Source: a virus
Strand: one strand, 5' to 3'
IMG/VR virus record: IMGVR_UViG_3300021085_000042
Span: 1-53,295 of that record
DNA: 53,295 bases
The notes under the pieces: model-generated
Told to the model about the DNA's origin: nothing
Database searches by the model: none
The model's input: the letters and a program-made list of their open reading frames with translations, nothing else
Part shown: positions 22,801 through 31,072 of the stretch, one piece after another
How positions within the stretch are numbered: the first letter of the stretch is position 1
Layout: each line of letters starts with the position of its first letter
Made by a program: the position numbers and the translations under genes

Positions 22801-23189
22801 TGGGCAGATTCCTTACTAACTTTCGTCTGATAATCTTTTACGGCAGTCTTTATAGCATCTTCTGCAAGGACTGAACAGTGAATCTTTACTGGTGGGAGAG
22901 CAAGTTCTTCGGCTAGTTGTGTATTCTTAACCTGACTTGCATCCTCAAGATTCATGCCTTTGACCCACTCAGTCAGAAGACTAGAAGACGCAATAGCACT
23001 ACCGCATCCATAAGTCTTAAACTTGGCATCAGTAATAATGTTGTTTTCTACCTTAATTTGAAGTCGCATAACGTCTCCACATGCAGGTGCTCCAACCATA
23101 CCAGTGCCTACATTAGGATCGTTCTCGTCCATCTTGCCGACATTTCTGGGATTCTCATAATGATCTAATACTTGCTTACTGTATGCCAT
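22797..23189 (-). CDS. iscU: Iron-sulfur cluster scaffold protein IscU
   Basis: 130 aa, full length and collinear with bacterial IscU. Cluster ligands are all present: C37 in GAPACGD with D39, C62 in KTYGCGSAIASSS, H104 and C105 in VKIHCS. The chaperone-recognition motif LPPVK is at 98-102. IscU receives sulfur from IscS and assembles 2Fe-2S clusters for transfer to apoproteins; no iscS, iscA, hscA or fdx is seen here, so it must work with host partners. It ends the UvsX-gp41 early operon. Close similarity in motifs to proteobacterial IscU suggests host origin. Confidence 0.95.
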   Translation of the reverse strand: MAYSKQVLDHYENPRNVGKMDENDPNVGTGMVGAPACGDVMRLQIKVENNIITDAKFKTYGCGSAIASSSLLTEWVKGMNLEDASQVKNTQLAEELALPPVKIHCSVLAEDAIKTAVKDYQTKVSKESAQ

Positions 23190-23211
23190 AAGGCACCGGC
23201 ACCTCTATTAG

Positions 23212-23391
23212 CTACTGAGTGGATTCTTTAACGAAGAAATTTGGTATGTGACCATCGAAGCCACTACCAGAGTTTAACAGCACTTTCATTCGTTCTGCTT
23301 CTTTAGCACTAGTCGTAACGAATACGTTCAATCCAGAAGACTTCTCTAGCACGTGAAACTCTTTATTAACCTTATCTACAAGGTAGAGCAT
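23212..23391 (-). CDS. Small protein of unknown function (59 aa)
   Basis: From ATG 23391, which overlaps the preceding stop as TAATG. Reads MLYLVDKVNKEFHVLEKSSG, then a helix with TTSAKEAERMKVLLNSG and ends NFFVKESTQ. No family recognised and no membrane segment. The overlap and its place between two genes of the replication operon support it as real. It precedes iscU by 22 bases. Confidence 0.6.
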   Translation of the reverse strand: MLYLVDKVNKEFHVLEKSSGLNVFVTTSAKEAERMKVLLNSGSGFDGHIPNFFVKESTQ

Positions 23392-23717
23392 TACTTATTC
23401 TCTAGCTTCTTGATTCTTTCATCCAACTCGGGCCATACATCAAACTCATGTAACTCTTTACATGGATGGCTATTTTTCTCTAGATCAGCAATTCTGGCTT
23501 CTAGTGCGTCTATCTTTTTAGATACATTAGGATACTTGGTTTTCCATGCAATATTCTCTTTGTCAAGAATATCGATACCATACCTCTCTGTTGCCCAATC
23601 TGCAATATCATCGAATTTGTTATAACACCAAATTCCAGCTCTTGTGTCTTTGAACCATTTAGTCGATGCGGCACCCAATAGTGATCCCGCAACACTGCTT
23701 ACTATCCACAACCACAT
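23391..23717 (-). CDS. Small membrane-anchored coiled-coil protein
   Basis: 108 aa. The N-terminal MWLWIVSSVAGSLLGAAST is one hydrophobic segment, probably an uncleaved anchor, followed by KWFKDTRAGIWCYNKFDD. The C-terminal third (KIDALEARIADLEKNS and LDERIKKLENK) is coiled coil. Function unknown. Preceded by GGAGAGA seven bases before ATG. Within the UvsX-gp41-IscU operon. Confidence 0.6.
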   Translation of the reverse strand: MWLWIVSSVAGSLLGAASTKWFKDTRAGIWCYNKFDDIADWATERYGIDILDKENIAWKTKYPNVSKKIDALEARIADLEKNSHPCKELHEFDVWPELDERIKKLENK

Positions 23718-23728
23718 ACAATTCTCTC

Positions 23729-23809
23729 CTAGCTTAAATACTTGTTTACTAATCTATGCAATCTACCACTCTTCATTAATGAATGAAATCTATTCCAATA
23801 TCCTATCAT
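23729..23809 (-). CDS. Possible 26-aa peptide gene
   Basis: Reads MIGYWNRFHSLMKSGRLHRL and ends VNKYLS, basic and amphipathic. AAAGGA lies three bases before the ATG, and the frame fills the space between gp41 and the 108-aa gene, ending just before the latter's ribosome site. Tiny size keeps confidence moderate. Confidence 0.4.
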   Translation of the reverse strand: MIGYWNRFHSLMKSGRLHRLVNKYLS

Positions 23810-23816
23810 AATTCCT

Positions 23817-25250
23817 TTATTTAAATCCGCCAAAGTTTGGTTTTTTATCTCCGGCTCGTTTTCTGTAAGATATAACACTATCGTTATTACCCTCTTTCTT
23901 TTCATCTTTCATACGACTAGCAAAGTTACCTTTATCTGCAACAGGAGTATCATCAACTAAGTTTTGCGCTGATTCTTCAGTATCAAACAACTTCATTTTA
24001 GATCGATCAATTCCTATTACAAAACGTTTCAGATAGTTTGTGTCGCCCCACCTGTTCTTCAATTGCTTTACCATAAGTTGTCCTAAACCCTCTAACTCTT
24101 CAGTAGAGATTAGACCAAACATAAAGTCAGCAGTAGCAGGTAGACCAAAAGACTCAGAAGTATCTTCTAAGTTTAAGTCTGAACTACTATAACCAGTACG
24201 AGTTGTCTGTGTCGCACTTAAGATTGGCACATTAAACTCTACAGCTAAACCCCGTAGTTCTTCTGCAATTGCCTTAATCAAAGTGTATGAGTTGACATTT
24301 GCACCTGCTTTCATTCTTGAACTCGTACATATATTTAGATAATCTATATAGACGATATCTGGGTGAAAGTTCTTTTTTAGCTTTAATTCATTCAAAAGGT
24401 GTCTAAAATGTGCAGAACCTGCACTGGCTGTGGGATACTCTTTGACGATCAACTTGCCAGTTGTCTTGCCTTTCACTCTATTAACTCGCTTCATGTATAC
24501 ATCTTTAGGTATTTCTTGAAGTGCATCAATTGTAGTGTTTAGTAGATTAGCGTCAATACGTTCAGCAATCTTTTCTTCTGCCATCTCCATAGTAATGTAT
24601 AGAACATTTTTGCCGTCCATAAGATTGGCTGCCGCACAATGAGTCATGAACAATGTCTTACCAACACCGGTACCTGCGAGAGCAATACTCAGAGATTTAC
24701 GAGACAAGCCACCTTTAGTGATCTTATTGAATAAGTCTAAGTCAAACGAAACTTTGTCTTCTTTCGTATGATAAAACTCATATCGATCTTCTGGTTGTTC
24801 GAGAAAGTCGTGACCGATATTCTGATCAAAAGATACACCAAGTGCCTTAGTTAATAGATCAGGAATAGAACCCTTATCTAAATCATTGTGATTGCCATCT
24901 AACACAAGAATGGATTCACGAACAGCATTAAAGACTGCCTTGTCTTGGCAGAACTTTTCAGTCTTATCTACGATCCACTCTAAGTCAGTTTTAGGATCGT
25001 AATCTAGACCTTCAATCATCTCAACTATAGTGGTGTACTGGTCGTCTGATATATTACTTTTTTCATCAATAGCAATCTTTAAGGCGCTTTTTGTTGGTAC
25101 ACTGTTGTAGTCTGAGATATACTGTGTTATTGTTTTAAACACCATTTTCTCAGTGAAGTCACCGAAGTATTCTTCACTAAGAAATGGTATAACTCTACGC
25201 ATGTAATCTTCATTATGTAAGAGTCCCGCAAGAACGGTGTTTTCAATCAT
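23817..25250 (-). CDS. 41: Replicative DNA helicase, gp41/DnaB-like
   Basis: 477 aa. Hexameric 5'-3' helicase moving on the lagging strand and partnering the gp61 primase. N-terminal helical domain (1-160), then a RecA-type motor: Walker A AGTGVGKTLF near residue 195, MEMAEEKIAERI, Walker B-like DIVYIDYLNI near 300, and ILSATQTTRTG. The Gly/Lys-rich C-terminal tail ends in FGGFK. Its ATG overlaps the uvsX stop by eight bases, coupling replication and recombination proteins. Length matches T4 gp41 (475 aa). Confidence 0.94.
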   Translation of the reverse strand: MIENTVLAGLLHNEDYMRRVIPFLSEEYFGDFTEKMVFKTITQYISDYNSVPTKSALKIAIDEKSNISDDQYTTIVEMIEGLDYDPKTDLEWIVDKTEKFCQDKAVFNAVRESILVLDGNHNDLDKGSIPDLLTKALGVSFDQNIGHDFLEQPEDRYEFYHTKEDKVSFDLDLFNKITKGGLSRKSLSIALAGTGVGKTLFMTHCAAANLMDGKNVLYITMEMAEEKIAERIDANLLNTTIDALQEIPKDVYMKRVNRVKGKTTGKLIVKEYPTASAGSAHFRHLLNELKLKKNFHPDIVYIDYLNICTSSRMKAGANVNSYTLIKAIAEELRGLAVEFNVPILSATQTTRTGYSSSDLNLEDTSESFGLPATADFMFGLISTEELEGLGQLMVKQLKNRWGDTNYLKRFVIGIDRSKMKLFDTEESAQNLVDDTPVADKGNFASRMKDEKKEGNNDSVISYRKRAGDKKPNFGGFK

Positions 25251-26328
25251 TCGCTACTGTCTCCTCGTCAGCGATTTCAATTTGAGAATCATCATTGATG
25301 AGACCCGCACTAGAAGCAATAGTATACACCTTTTCGATGTGTTTGGCAAGACTTGTTTTCTCAAACATCATTAACCAGAAATCTTTATTATCTACGATCT
25401 CTTTTGCCCGCATCATCTTATCACTCAGAACTTCACCAGTCTCTGGATTAAGGGCTTCATACCAACCAACTTTTGGCTTATGTACATAGCCAGCTTTCTC
25501 TGCAACTTCTAGTAGTCCAGACCACTTCATGATACCACCATCAAAAGTAACAGTAATAGGGATCTGAGACTTCTCACGCACATGTCGAGACTTTTCGATA
25601 TTGACTACAAAGTGGTAGCCCTTGATCTCAGTACCTTCTTTCTCTTGTCTACGTCCGATGATCCAAATAGCATCAGCAGAATAGTAAGCACCAGTACCGC
25701 CAGACACGATGTCTTTAGGGAACATGCCAATTTCTTTGTAAGTGTGATTCACACAGATCAAAGGAATGTCTTTTAGATTGAGATGAGGTGTTACAATACG
25801 AAACAGAGATTTCATCTGCTTTGCACGTGACATATCTGCCACAGACTTACCGTCTAGTGCATCATCAACTTCTTTCTTAGATGCTAAGTTACCAATAGAA
25901 TCGATTACAATACAGACGTTATCTTTCTTCTCTAAGTCATTCAACTGATTAGTGATATCAAACTTTAACTGCTCGACATCTGTAATCGGTGTGTGAATAA
26001 CACGATCCATATCAATACCAAAAGACTTGAAGTATTCTGGTGGTGTACCAAACTCTGAATCATAAAACAGTATAACACTGTCTTTATATTTCTTTTGATG
26101 AGCGGCAGCCATCAGCAATGCGAATGCTGATTTGAAGTGCTTAGATGGACCAGCTAACATTAGCAAGCCTGGACTTAGTCCACCATCTAGTTTGCCTGAC
26201 AGTGCAACGTTTACCATAGGTACAGACGTTGGTGCCATATCTTTCTTACCAAAGACTTTTGAGTCCATGATAGGAGCGGTCGACTTGATAGTCGAGTTCT
26301 TTGCGAGTTTTTCCATTAAGGATGACAT
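25243..26328 (-). CDS. uvsX: RecA-like recombinase UvsX
   Basis: 361 aa. Forms filaments on single-stranded DNA and drives strand exchange and recombination-dependent replication. Walker A is GPSKHFKSAF near residue 60 (T4 GPSKSFKS), Walker B CIVIDSIGNL near 145, and the ICVNHTYKEIG and SGGTGAYYSAD loops follow. Length is slightly under T4 UvsX (391 aa). Transcribed from a consensus promoter located in the tail of the preceding 87-aa gene. Acidic C-terminus, as in RecA. Confidence 0.94.
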   Translation of the reverse strand: MSSLMEKLAKNSTIKSTAPIMDSKVFGKKDMAPTSVPMVNVALSGKLDGGLSPGLLMLAGPSKHFKSAFALLMAAAHQKKYKDSVILFYDSEFGTPPEYFKSFGIDMDRVIHTPITDVEQLKFDITNQLNDLEKKDNVCIVIDSIGNLASKKEVDDALDGKSVADMSRAKQMKSLFRIVTPHLNLKDIPLICVNHTYKEIGMFPKDIVSGGTGAYYSADAIWIIGRRQEKEGTEIKGYHFVVNIEKSRHVREKSQIPITVTFDGGIMKWSGLLEVAEKAGYVHKPKVGWYEALNPETGEVLSDKMMRAKEIVDNKDFWLMMFEKTSLAKHIEKVYTIASSAGLINDDSQIEIADEETVAND

Positions 26329-26368
26329 TTATAATTCTCCATTGTTTAGATTTTGTTTCATTGCGCCT

Positions 26369-26397
26369 ATTATAGCATCAACCCGTGTATATGTCAA
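26369..26397 (-). promoter_or_regulatory. Early sigma70 promoter for uvsX-gp41-iscU
   Basis: Minus strand: TTGACA (26392-26397), 17-base spacer, TATAAT (26369-26374), full consensus. It overlaps the last codons of the 87-aa gene. Confidence 0.85.
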
Positions 26398-26641
26398 ACA
26401 GTTTCTTTTCAAATTGTTCAATCTTTCCTGTACGATTAGGCCAAAGAATATATTCTTTCTCTGGGTTTGCCTTAAGGCTATTAAGTAGTGGACTAATAGA
26501 GTTATACAACTTGTCCAACTTCGTTTGTAATTGATCAGCAGTGCCACTTGTCTCTGTGATCTGAATGTTTGCTTTTTGTACCGCTTCTAGTTCTGTTTCA
26601 TCGACTGCGGTAAAGCCGAAATCAAATATATCGTCTGTCAT
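26378..26641 (-). CDS. Conserved small protein between polymerase and uvsX (87 aa)
   Basis: 87 aa, acidic N-terminal half (DDIFDFGFTAVDETELEAV), then a helix and the C-terminal motif LWPNRTGKIEQFEKKLFDIY. That C-terminal pattern recurs in small proteins encoded near gp43 or uvsX in marine T4-like phages. No known activity. Its ATG overlaps the polymerase stop as ATGA (26638-26641). Confidence 0.6.
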   Translation of the reverse strand: MTDDIFDFGFTAVDETELEAVQKANIQITETSGTADQLQTKLDKLYNSISPLLNSLKANPEKEYILWPNRTGKIEQFEKKLFDIYTG

Positions 26642-29142
26642 GAGAAAAATCCCTCCAATGAGTTTATGTGTTCAAGTTCCCAGTTGATGGCATCAGACAC
26701 CATCTTCAACGGCTCTTTGAACGTTTTGTTAAATTGAGTTTCATAGTCAACATCACTATCTAGACCAAACTCTTTAGGCAAAAACTGCGGAAAAGATATT
26801 ACATTTTCCATCAGAGGATTAGGCACTTTCATGTAACAGAATTTTACCTTACTGCCATTCTTAACTTCTTCTACAGACAAACCATACTTCTTGATCTGTT
26901 GATTAAAGAGAAGTGCGCCTCTGACGTGGATAGGAGTACCTTTCTTATAGATGGTATTCGTATCTCGCCACTTTTCAATGTCACTCACACCACGAGGAAA
27001 TGATACATCTTCAGGTGGTAAAGACTTGAACTCTTCATAGAAGTTCTTCACAAATTCTTGCAATTCTTTCTCTGTAGAGTTAAGCATAATGCGGTACGCT
27101 TTTACAAATTTGTCACGCACCACTTGAGGCGTTGAGGACTTGACGGCTTCAATGCCCATAATTTTGAGTTTTGGTTCTGCGTATTGAACCCCTTCGTTGT
27201 TGTGTACGTTAAGTATATAGCGTTTCTTTGCCATCCATATACCCTTGTCTGCTATAGCTTCACGTGCCATGACCATACGATTGTCGTATGCATTCATATT
27301 TTCAAACATATTGTGGTACGCTTTCTCTAAGATAGGCACCAGTTTTTGTTCACACGCTTGATCGATAAACTTCACCGGATCATTAGGCTTCACTGCCTCA
27401 ACAAGAGGTCCCATGTTAACATATAACGAATCAGTGTCCATAGCGATCACATAATCTTCATCATCAGATTTCAATATGTTATTCATGGCTCTGTTCATAG
27501 CCTGCTCTGCCCATTTGATAGATAGCTGACCAGACAATGTGATGCCTTCTGCGATAACCATTTCAAAGTATCTAAAGTATTGATTACCTAAAGCACCATA
27601 AAGAGAGTTCAGCAAAATCTTAATAGCTTGCTGAGTGTTCTCTAGTATATTTATCTGTCTCTTCAAGTCTGCTGAGTTTTGACCTTCATTTTCTTGCTTA
27701 AGTTTAAGCATCTCTTTTTTGATCACAGCACGTTCATCATAAAGACCAATAATGATAGTTGGGAAAACACCACGCTTATCTTTACGATACATCGAACCAT
27801 TAGCGGCAACTGATAGGTCACGTTCTCTAGGTGCATCAGACACTGGATTCTTTAGATAATGTTCTACACCACTAGCAGTGAAATCATCACCTTTAACTAG
27901 TGTCTCGGGTGACATATTGTACTGCACGATGAGGTTGGGATAAAGTGAGTTTAAGTCAAATGACGTTACCCATTCAGTCATGCCAACTTTAGGCTCTTTC
28001 ACATAACCACCAGGATATGGATCTTTATGCTTGCGAGTGGCAGGTGGCACTGCAATTTTGAGATCGTACAGATATCGATATATGATTGAATCCCATATAC
28101 CAGTTGTACCGAACGCATCATTGTAGTTCACGCCACCTTTGTATGCCACGATCAATGCTAGATCCATCAAACCAGTTTGCTTGTCTATCTTATCAACGAC
28201 TTGAACGTCACGAATATTATAGTCAATAAACTTCTGGTGATTTTGTTTATAGAGTCCATGTAGAGAACCGTATTCAGAGTAAGAAAGTTTCTTCTCACCT
28301 AGAACAACAGACGCTATGTGATCTAATGCATATGATGCCTGATTACCATAGGTAAAACCAAACTTTTGAAACAGGTCAAAGTAATCGACTTGCTGTACAC
28401 CGTATATCTCGTAAGCATCCATCTCTTTGCCTTTGATGCCAATCTTTCTGTACTTTGTGATACCGAAAGGAGAGAACTGCTTTGCTACTTTGTCACCGAG
28501 TATACGAATAGTACGATTGATCATATACGGAACATCGAATAGTCGAATGTTCCAACCAGTTAGAATGTCTGGACAGTTTGCATGCCAAAACGTTAGAAAC
28601 TTTAGCATCAGGTCTTCTTCATTTTCACAAAGACGATACTGTACCATACATCCGTCTAGCTTGAGTTCACAGTCTTCTAGGCGCCATTCGCCAAGACCCC
28701 AAACGTGATACACTTTAGACTTACTGCTTTTGTATGCAATCGAAATGATAGGATGCTTGGCTTCATCTGGCTCTGGGAATCCATCATCAGATGCAACTTC
28801 GATATCGATATTACCAACCTCGATACGTTTTAGATCATATTTGATTTGACCAGGAAACTTATCTTGGATGAATTGAGCAACAAAGTTGTTATTGCCATAT
28901 ATCTTAAAGTTATCTACACTCTCATACTTCTTGACGAATTCAGTCGCTTCTTGCATAGAGTCGAGTTGAATAGGGTCAACAGGCACGCCATCGAAAGATT
29001 TCCAACCACTCTCATTTTTCGAAGATTTAAGATACATCGTTGGTTTGAACGGTATCTTCGTTTGAATGCGTTTACCATCATCCGTGTAGCCACGAAATAA
29101 AATGTTACTGCCATAGCGATTTACGCAGGTATAAAAACTCAT
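26638..29142 (-). CDS. 43: DNA polymerase, family B, gp43
   Basis: 834 aa replicative polymerase with 3'-5' exonuclease. Exonuclease motif I is VGNIDIEVAS; further exonuclease residues lie in LTGWNIRLFDVPY and YNIRDVQVVD. Polymerase motifs: A SFDLNSLYPNLI, B KILLNSLYGALGN, C IAMDTDSLYV. The very C-terminus SLEGFFS resembles a clamp-binding peptide that would contact gp45. Slightly shorter than T4 gp43 (898 aa). Transcribed from its own early promoter 30 bases upstream. Confidence 0.96.
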   Translation of the reverse strand: MSFYTCVNRYGSNILFRGYTDDGKRIQTKIPFKPTMYLKSSKNESGWKSFDGVPVDPIQLDSMQEATEFVKKYESVDNFKIYGNNNFVAQFIQDKFPGQIKYDLKRIEVGNIDIEVASDDGFPEPDEAKHPIISIAYKSSKSKVYHVWGLGEWRLEDCELKLDGCMVQYRLCENEEDLMLKFLTFWHANCPDILTGWNIRLFDVPYMINRTIRILGDKVAKQFSPFGITKYRKIGIKGKEMDAYEIYGVQQVDYFDLFQKFGFTYGNQASYALDHIASVVLGEKKLSYSEYGSLHGLYKQNHQKFIDYNIRDVQVVDKIDKQTGLMDLALIVAYKGGVNYNDAFGTTGIWDSIIYRYLYDLKIAVPPATRKHKDPYPGGYVKEPKVGMTEWVTSFDLNSLYPNLIVQYNMSPETLVKGDDFTASGVEHYLKNPVSDAPRERDLSVAANGSMYRKDKRGVFPTIIIGLYDERAVIKKEMLKLKQENEGQNSADLKRQINILENTQQAIKILLNSLYGALGNQYFRYFEMVIAEGITLSGQLSIKWAEQAMNRAMNNILKSDDEDYVIAMDTDSLYVNMGPLVEAVKPNDPVKFIDQACEQKLVPILEKAYHNMFENMNAYDNRMVMAREAIADKGIWMAKKRYILNVHNNEGVQYAEPKLKIMGIEAVKSSTPQVVRDKFVKAYRIMLNSTEKELQEFVKNFYEEFKSLPPEDVSFPRGVSDIEKWRDTNTIYKKGTPIHVRGALLFNQQIKKYGLSVEEVKNGSKVKFCYMKVPNPLMENVISFPQFLPKEFGLDSDVDYETQFNKTFKEPLKMVSDAINWELEHINSLEGFFS

Positions 29143-29171
29143 AAGACCTCAATCTGTTTCATATAATGTAC

Positions 29172-29200
29172 AATGTATCACGTATGATACACTTTGTCAA
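29172..29200 (-). promoter_or_regulatory. Early promoter for gp43
   Basis: Minus strand: TTGACA (29195-29200), 17-base spacer, TACATT (29172-29177). The -10 is weaker than in neighbouring early promoters. It fills the gap between ligase and polymerase. Confidence 0.65.
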
Positions 29201-29205
29201 GTAGT

Positions 29206-30312
29206 TTAGTCGCTTCTTTCACCGAAGCCATAGTCGATAACCACAGGAAATCTTGGCACGCCATCAGGTGTAAGACCAAAATATCTTAGTGTAGCCCATG
29301 TTGGTGTATCACCAACTTCCCACAACTCTTTTAAGACTTCTTGCTTGCCTCTAACTCCAGCTCCACAAGTTGCTCCATTTGGCAGAGTAAGAGCAAAATG
29401 CTTTACATGGCCTGCCCAGTTGCCTTGACCTTCAAGCATAGAGACCACTTGAAATTCTTCAGTGATAAACTCTTTACGCTTTAAAAGGTTGTTACTTCTC
29501 TTGTTCTCGTAGGTTGTGTTGTTTCTTACCATCTGACCTTCATAGCCATCTGTCATGTAAGAACTGTAGAACTCATCAAGTTGTTCTTGTGTTTGTGCGA
29601 AGTCAGTTTGAACGATCTTTACAACATCACTCTTTGCTCCGTAAGCCAGTTTAATTCTGTTGATAAACAACATATCTTCTACGTAGCAATCGTACACGTG
29701 GTACTGAACAAGAGATGCAGACTCGGCAATGCTTTCGGGAGTCGCATTCAACTTTCTCACAAGACTGGTAATCTTGTTAAAGTCTTCTTTAAGTTCATGG
29801 TTGTATAGTTCGCCATCTAAGATGATACCAGGATTTGCTTCAATGAATGGCTTCACTGATTCCCAGATATGTGGACAACTCGTAATCTCTTTGCCTGCTC
29901 TAGTCCACAATCCAGATGAGTTTGCTATACATCTGATGCCGTCTAGTTTAGGTTGACTCCAGCCCTCTGATTGAGGACGTTTAGTGTAGTCACCTGCAAG
30001 CATAGGCTTAAACTTTTCGTAGGTGTCAATTAGCTTGATGTCAGAGAAGTATTCTTTCTCGGTCTTCTTATCCCAATTTGCTTGGGCTTCTGCTAAGGCT
30101 TGAGTGATATTGGTCGTTGCGTTGACCTTTCCAACGTTTTTTGGTGTGGATAGTTTCCATCCAGAGGTCACTAACTGACCCTCTTGTATGCCTGCAACTG
30201 ATCTAGTGCCAGCGGTGGTTTCATCATCATAACCATACTCAATGGTCAGAACTCTTACTTTACCTTTAGTATCACGCTTATAGAGCGTAGGTAGTGCGAT
30301 CACATTTTTCAT
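29206..30312 (-). CDS. 30: ATP-dependent DNA ligase
   Basis: 368 aa from ATG 30312, behind GGAGATAT. Seals nicks with ATP. Motif I SQPKLDGIRC (Lys that becomes adenylylated), motif III ILDGELYN, motif IV DGYEGQMV, motif V NLLKRKEF. A C-terminal OB-fold would follow motif V. T4 gp30 is 487 aa, so this is a shorter form. The frame is open 19 codons farther upstream, but that stretch is the early promoter itself, not coding sequence. Confidence 0.94.
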   Translation of the reverse strand: MKNVIALPTLYKRDTKGKVRVLTIEYGYDDETTAGTRSVAGIQEGQLVTSGWKLSTPKNVGKVNATTNITQALAEAQANWDKKTEKEYFSDIKLIDTYEKFKPMLAGDYTKRPQSEGWSQPKLDGIRCIANSSGLWTRAGKEITSCPHIWESVKPFIEANPGIILDGELYNHELKEDFNKITSLVRKLNATPESIAESASLVQYHVYDCYVEDMLFINRIKLAYGAKSDVVKIVQTDFAQTQEQLDEFYSSYMTDGYEGQMVRNNTTYENKRSNNLLKRKEFITEEFQVVSMLEGQGNWAGHVKHFALTLPNGATCGAGVRGKQEVLKELWEVGDTPTWATLRYFGLTPDGVPRFPVVIDYGFGERSD

Positions 30313-30336
30313 ATTATATCTCCAATTAGAACGTAC

Positions 30337-30365
30337 ATTATAACACGGCATAGACCAATTGTCAA
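30337..30365 (-). promoter_or_regulatory. Early sigma70 promoter for DNA ligase
   Basis: Minus strand: TTGACA (30360-30365), 17-base spacer, TATAAT (30337-30342). Full consensus. Predicted transcription start is near 30330, 18 bases before the ligase ATG. Confidence 0.85.
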
Positions 30366-30379
30366 GCATTATTTAAGTA

Positions 30380-30547
30380 TTACCAGCCTGTTTTGATCCT
30401 CGTGTCAAACTGATATTGTTTACACTCTTTAATGGTGGCAGAAATGCCCTCATCTATCTCTTTCTGGCACAGTTTGTTCAATTTAGAATTGCCCTCAACT
30501 GCACTGATAGTGCCTATTGCTATTATTACCCAAAACACAATACTCAT
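30380..30547 (-). CDS. Small exported or membrane-anchored protein (55 aa)
   Basis: From ATG 30547 behind AGGAGAG. The N-terminal SIVFWVIIAIGTISAVEG is a signal peptide or single anchor; a signal-peptidase cut after SAVEG is possible. The remaining 37 residues carry two Cys (KLCQKE and KECKQY) that could pair in the periplasm. Role unknown; superinfection exclusion or envelope change would fit size and location, by inference only. Separated from the upstream gene by a terminator. Confidence 0.6.
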   Translation of the reverse strand: MSIVFWVIIAIGTISAVEGNSKLNKLCQKEIDEGISATIKECKQYQFDTRIKTGW

Positions 30548-30569
30548 TGTCTCTCCTGTAATTTAAATG

Positions 30570-30597
30570 AAAAAAGGAGCGTTGTTCACGCTCCTTA
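30570..30597 (-). terminator. Rho-independent terminator after the 77-aa gene
   Basis: Minus strand: 8-bp perfect stem AAGGAGCG/CGCTCCTT with a seven-base loop, running into a U-tract (TTTT after the stem). Sits 16 bases after the 30613 stop. Confidence 0.85.
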
Positions 30598-30612
30598 GAT
30601 TGGTGACTACAC

Positions 30613-30846
30613 TTACTTCTTTTCAGATACGAAAGTGTAAAGTTCCTTGGCTTTCTCCATCAACTCATCCATTGAATACATTTTATAAGCATCTTGAAGG
30701 CAGTCTTCAACATCTTTACGGGCTTTTTCGCCCTCTGCGATCATGTTCTCATAGAACTGGATGTTCATATGATACTGCTGATCCATGTAATCTTTTGCAA
30801 GCTTGAGCATTTCTGCTCGGATTTCGAAGGGATTTTTATTAGACAT
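30613..30846 (-). CDS. Conserved small helical protein (77 aa)
   Basis: From ATG 30846, six bases after AGGAG; an upstream in-frame ATG at 30879 lacks a ribosome site. Reads MSNKNPFEIRAEMLKLAKDY, then helices with YENMIAEGEKARKD and a C-terminal MDELMEKAKELYTFVSEK. A NPFEIR start followed by MLxLAxxYM is familiar from short uncharacterised proteins of T4-like marine phages. No enzyme motif. Followed by a strong terminator. Confidence 0.65.
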   Translation of the reverse strand: MSNKNPFEIRAEMLKLAKDYMDQQYHMNIQFYENMIAEGEKARKDVEDCLQDAYKMYSMDELMEKAKELYTFVSEKK

Positions 30847-30881
30847 ACTTTTCTCCTGTGTTGTGTGTGTTGTCTTCATTC

Positions 30882-31004
30882 TTAGGATATGCTACCCAGA
30901 CAAGTAGCTATTACAAAGACGCATACTACGCTCAGTGCAACTTGTGCAACCGCATCGCAAAATGTGCCATCGCAACTCTTCAGAAAAGAGATTGCTCTGT
31001 TCAT
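30882..31004 (-). CDS. Possible small membrane peptide (40 aa)
   Basis: From ATG 31004: MNRAISFLKSCDGTFCDAVA, then a hydrophobic QVALSVVCVFVIATCLGS and stop. AGGAG is 11 bases upstream, a little far. One membrane span and four Cys. It lies between the hsp20 terminator and the 77-aa gene, so it would depend on read-through or an unseen promoter. Confidence 0.45.
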   Translation of the reverse strand: MNRAISFLKSCDGTFCDAVAQVALSVVCVFVIATCLGSIS

Positions 31005-31034
31005 CAGCTTTTTGACTCCTATAGTTAGCTGTGA

Positions 31035-31063
31035 AATTAAAGGACGGAGCTTTCACTCCGTCC
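31035..31063 (-). terminator. Rho-independent terminator after hsp20
   Basis: Minus strand: perfect 8-bp stem GGACGGAG/CTCCGTCC with a six-base loop, then TTTAATTT. Ten bases after the hsp20 stop. Confidence 0.8.
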
Positions 31064-31072
31064 CACCTTGTA

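Noticed and set aside
30313-30369. N-terminal extension of the DNA ligase (19 residues)
   Set aside because: These codons cover a full-consensus promoter (30337-30365) and have no ribosome site; ATG 30312 follows GGAGATAT.
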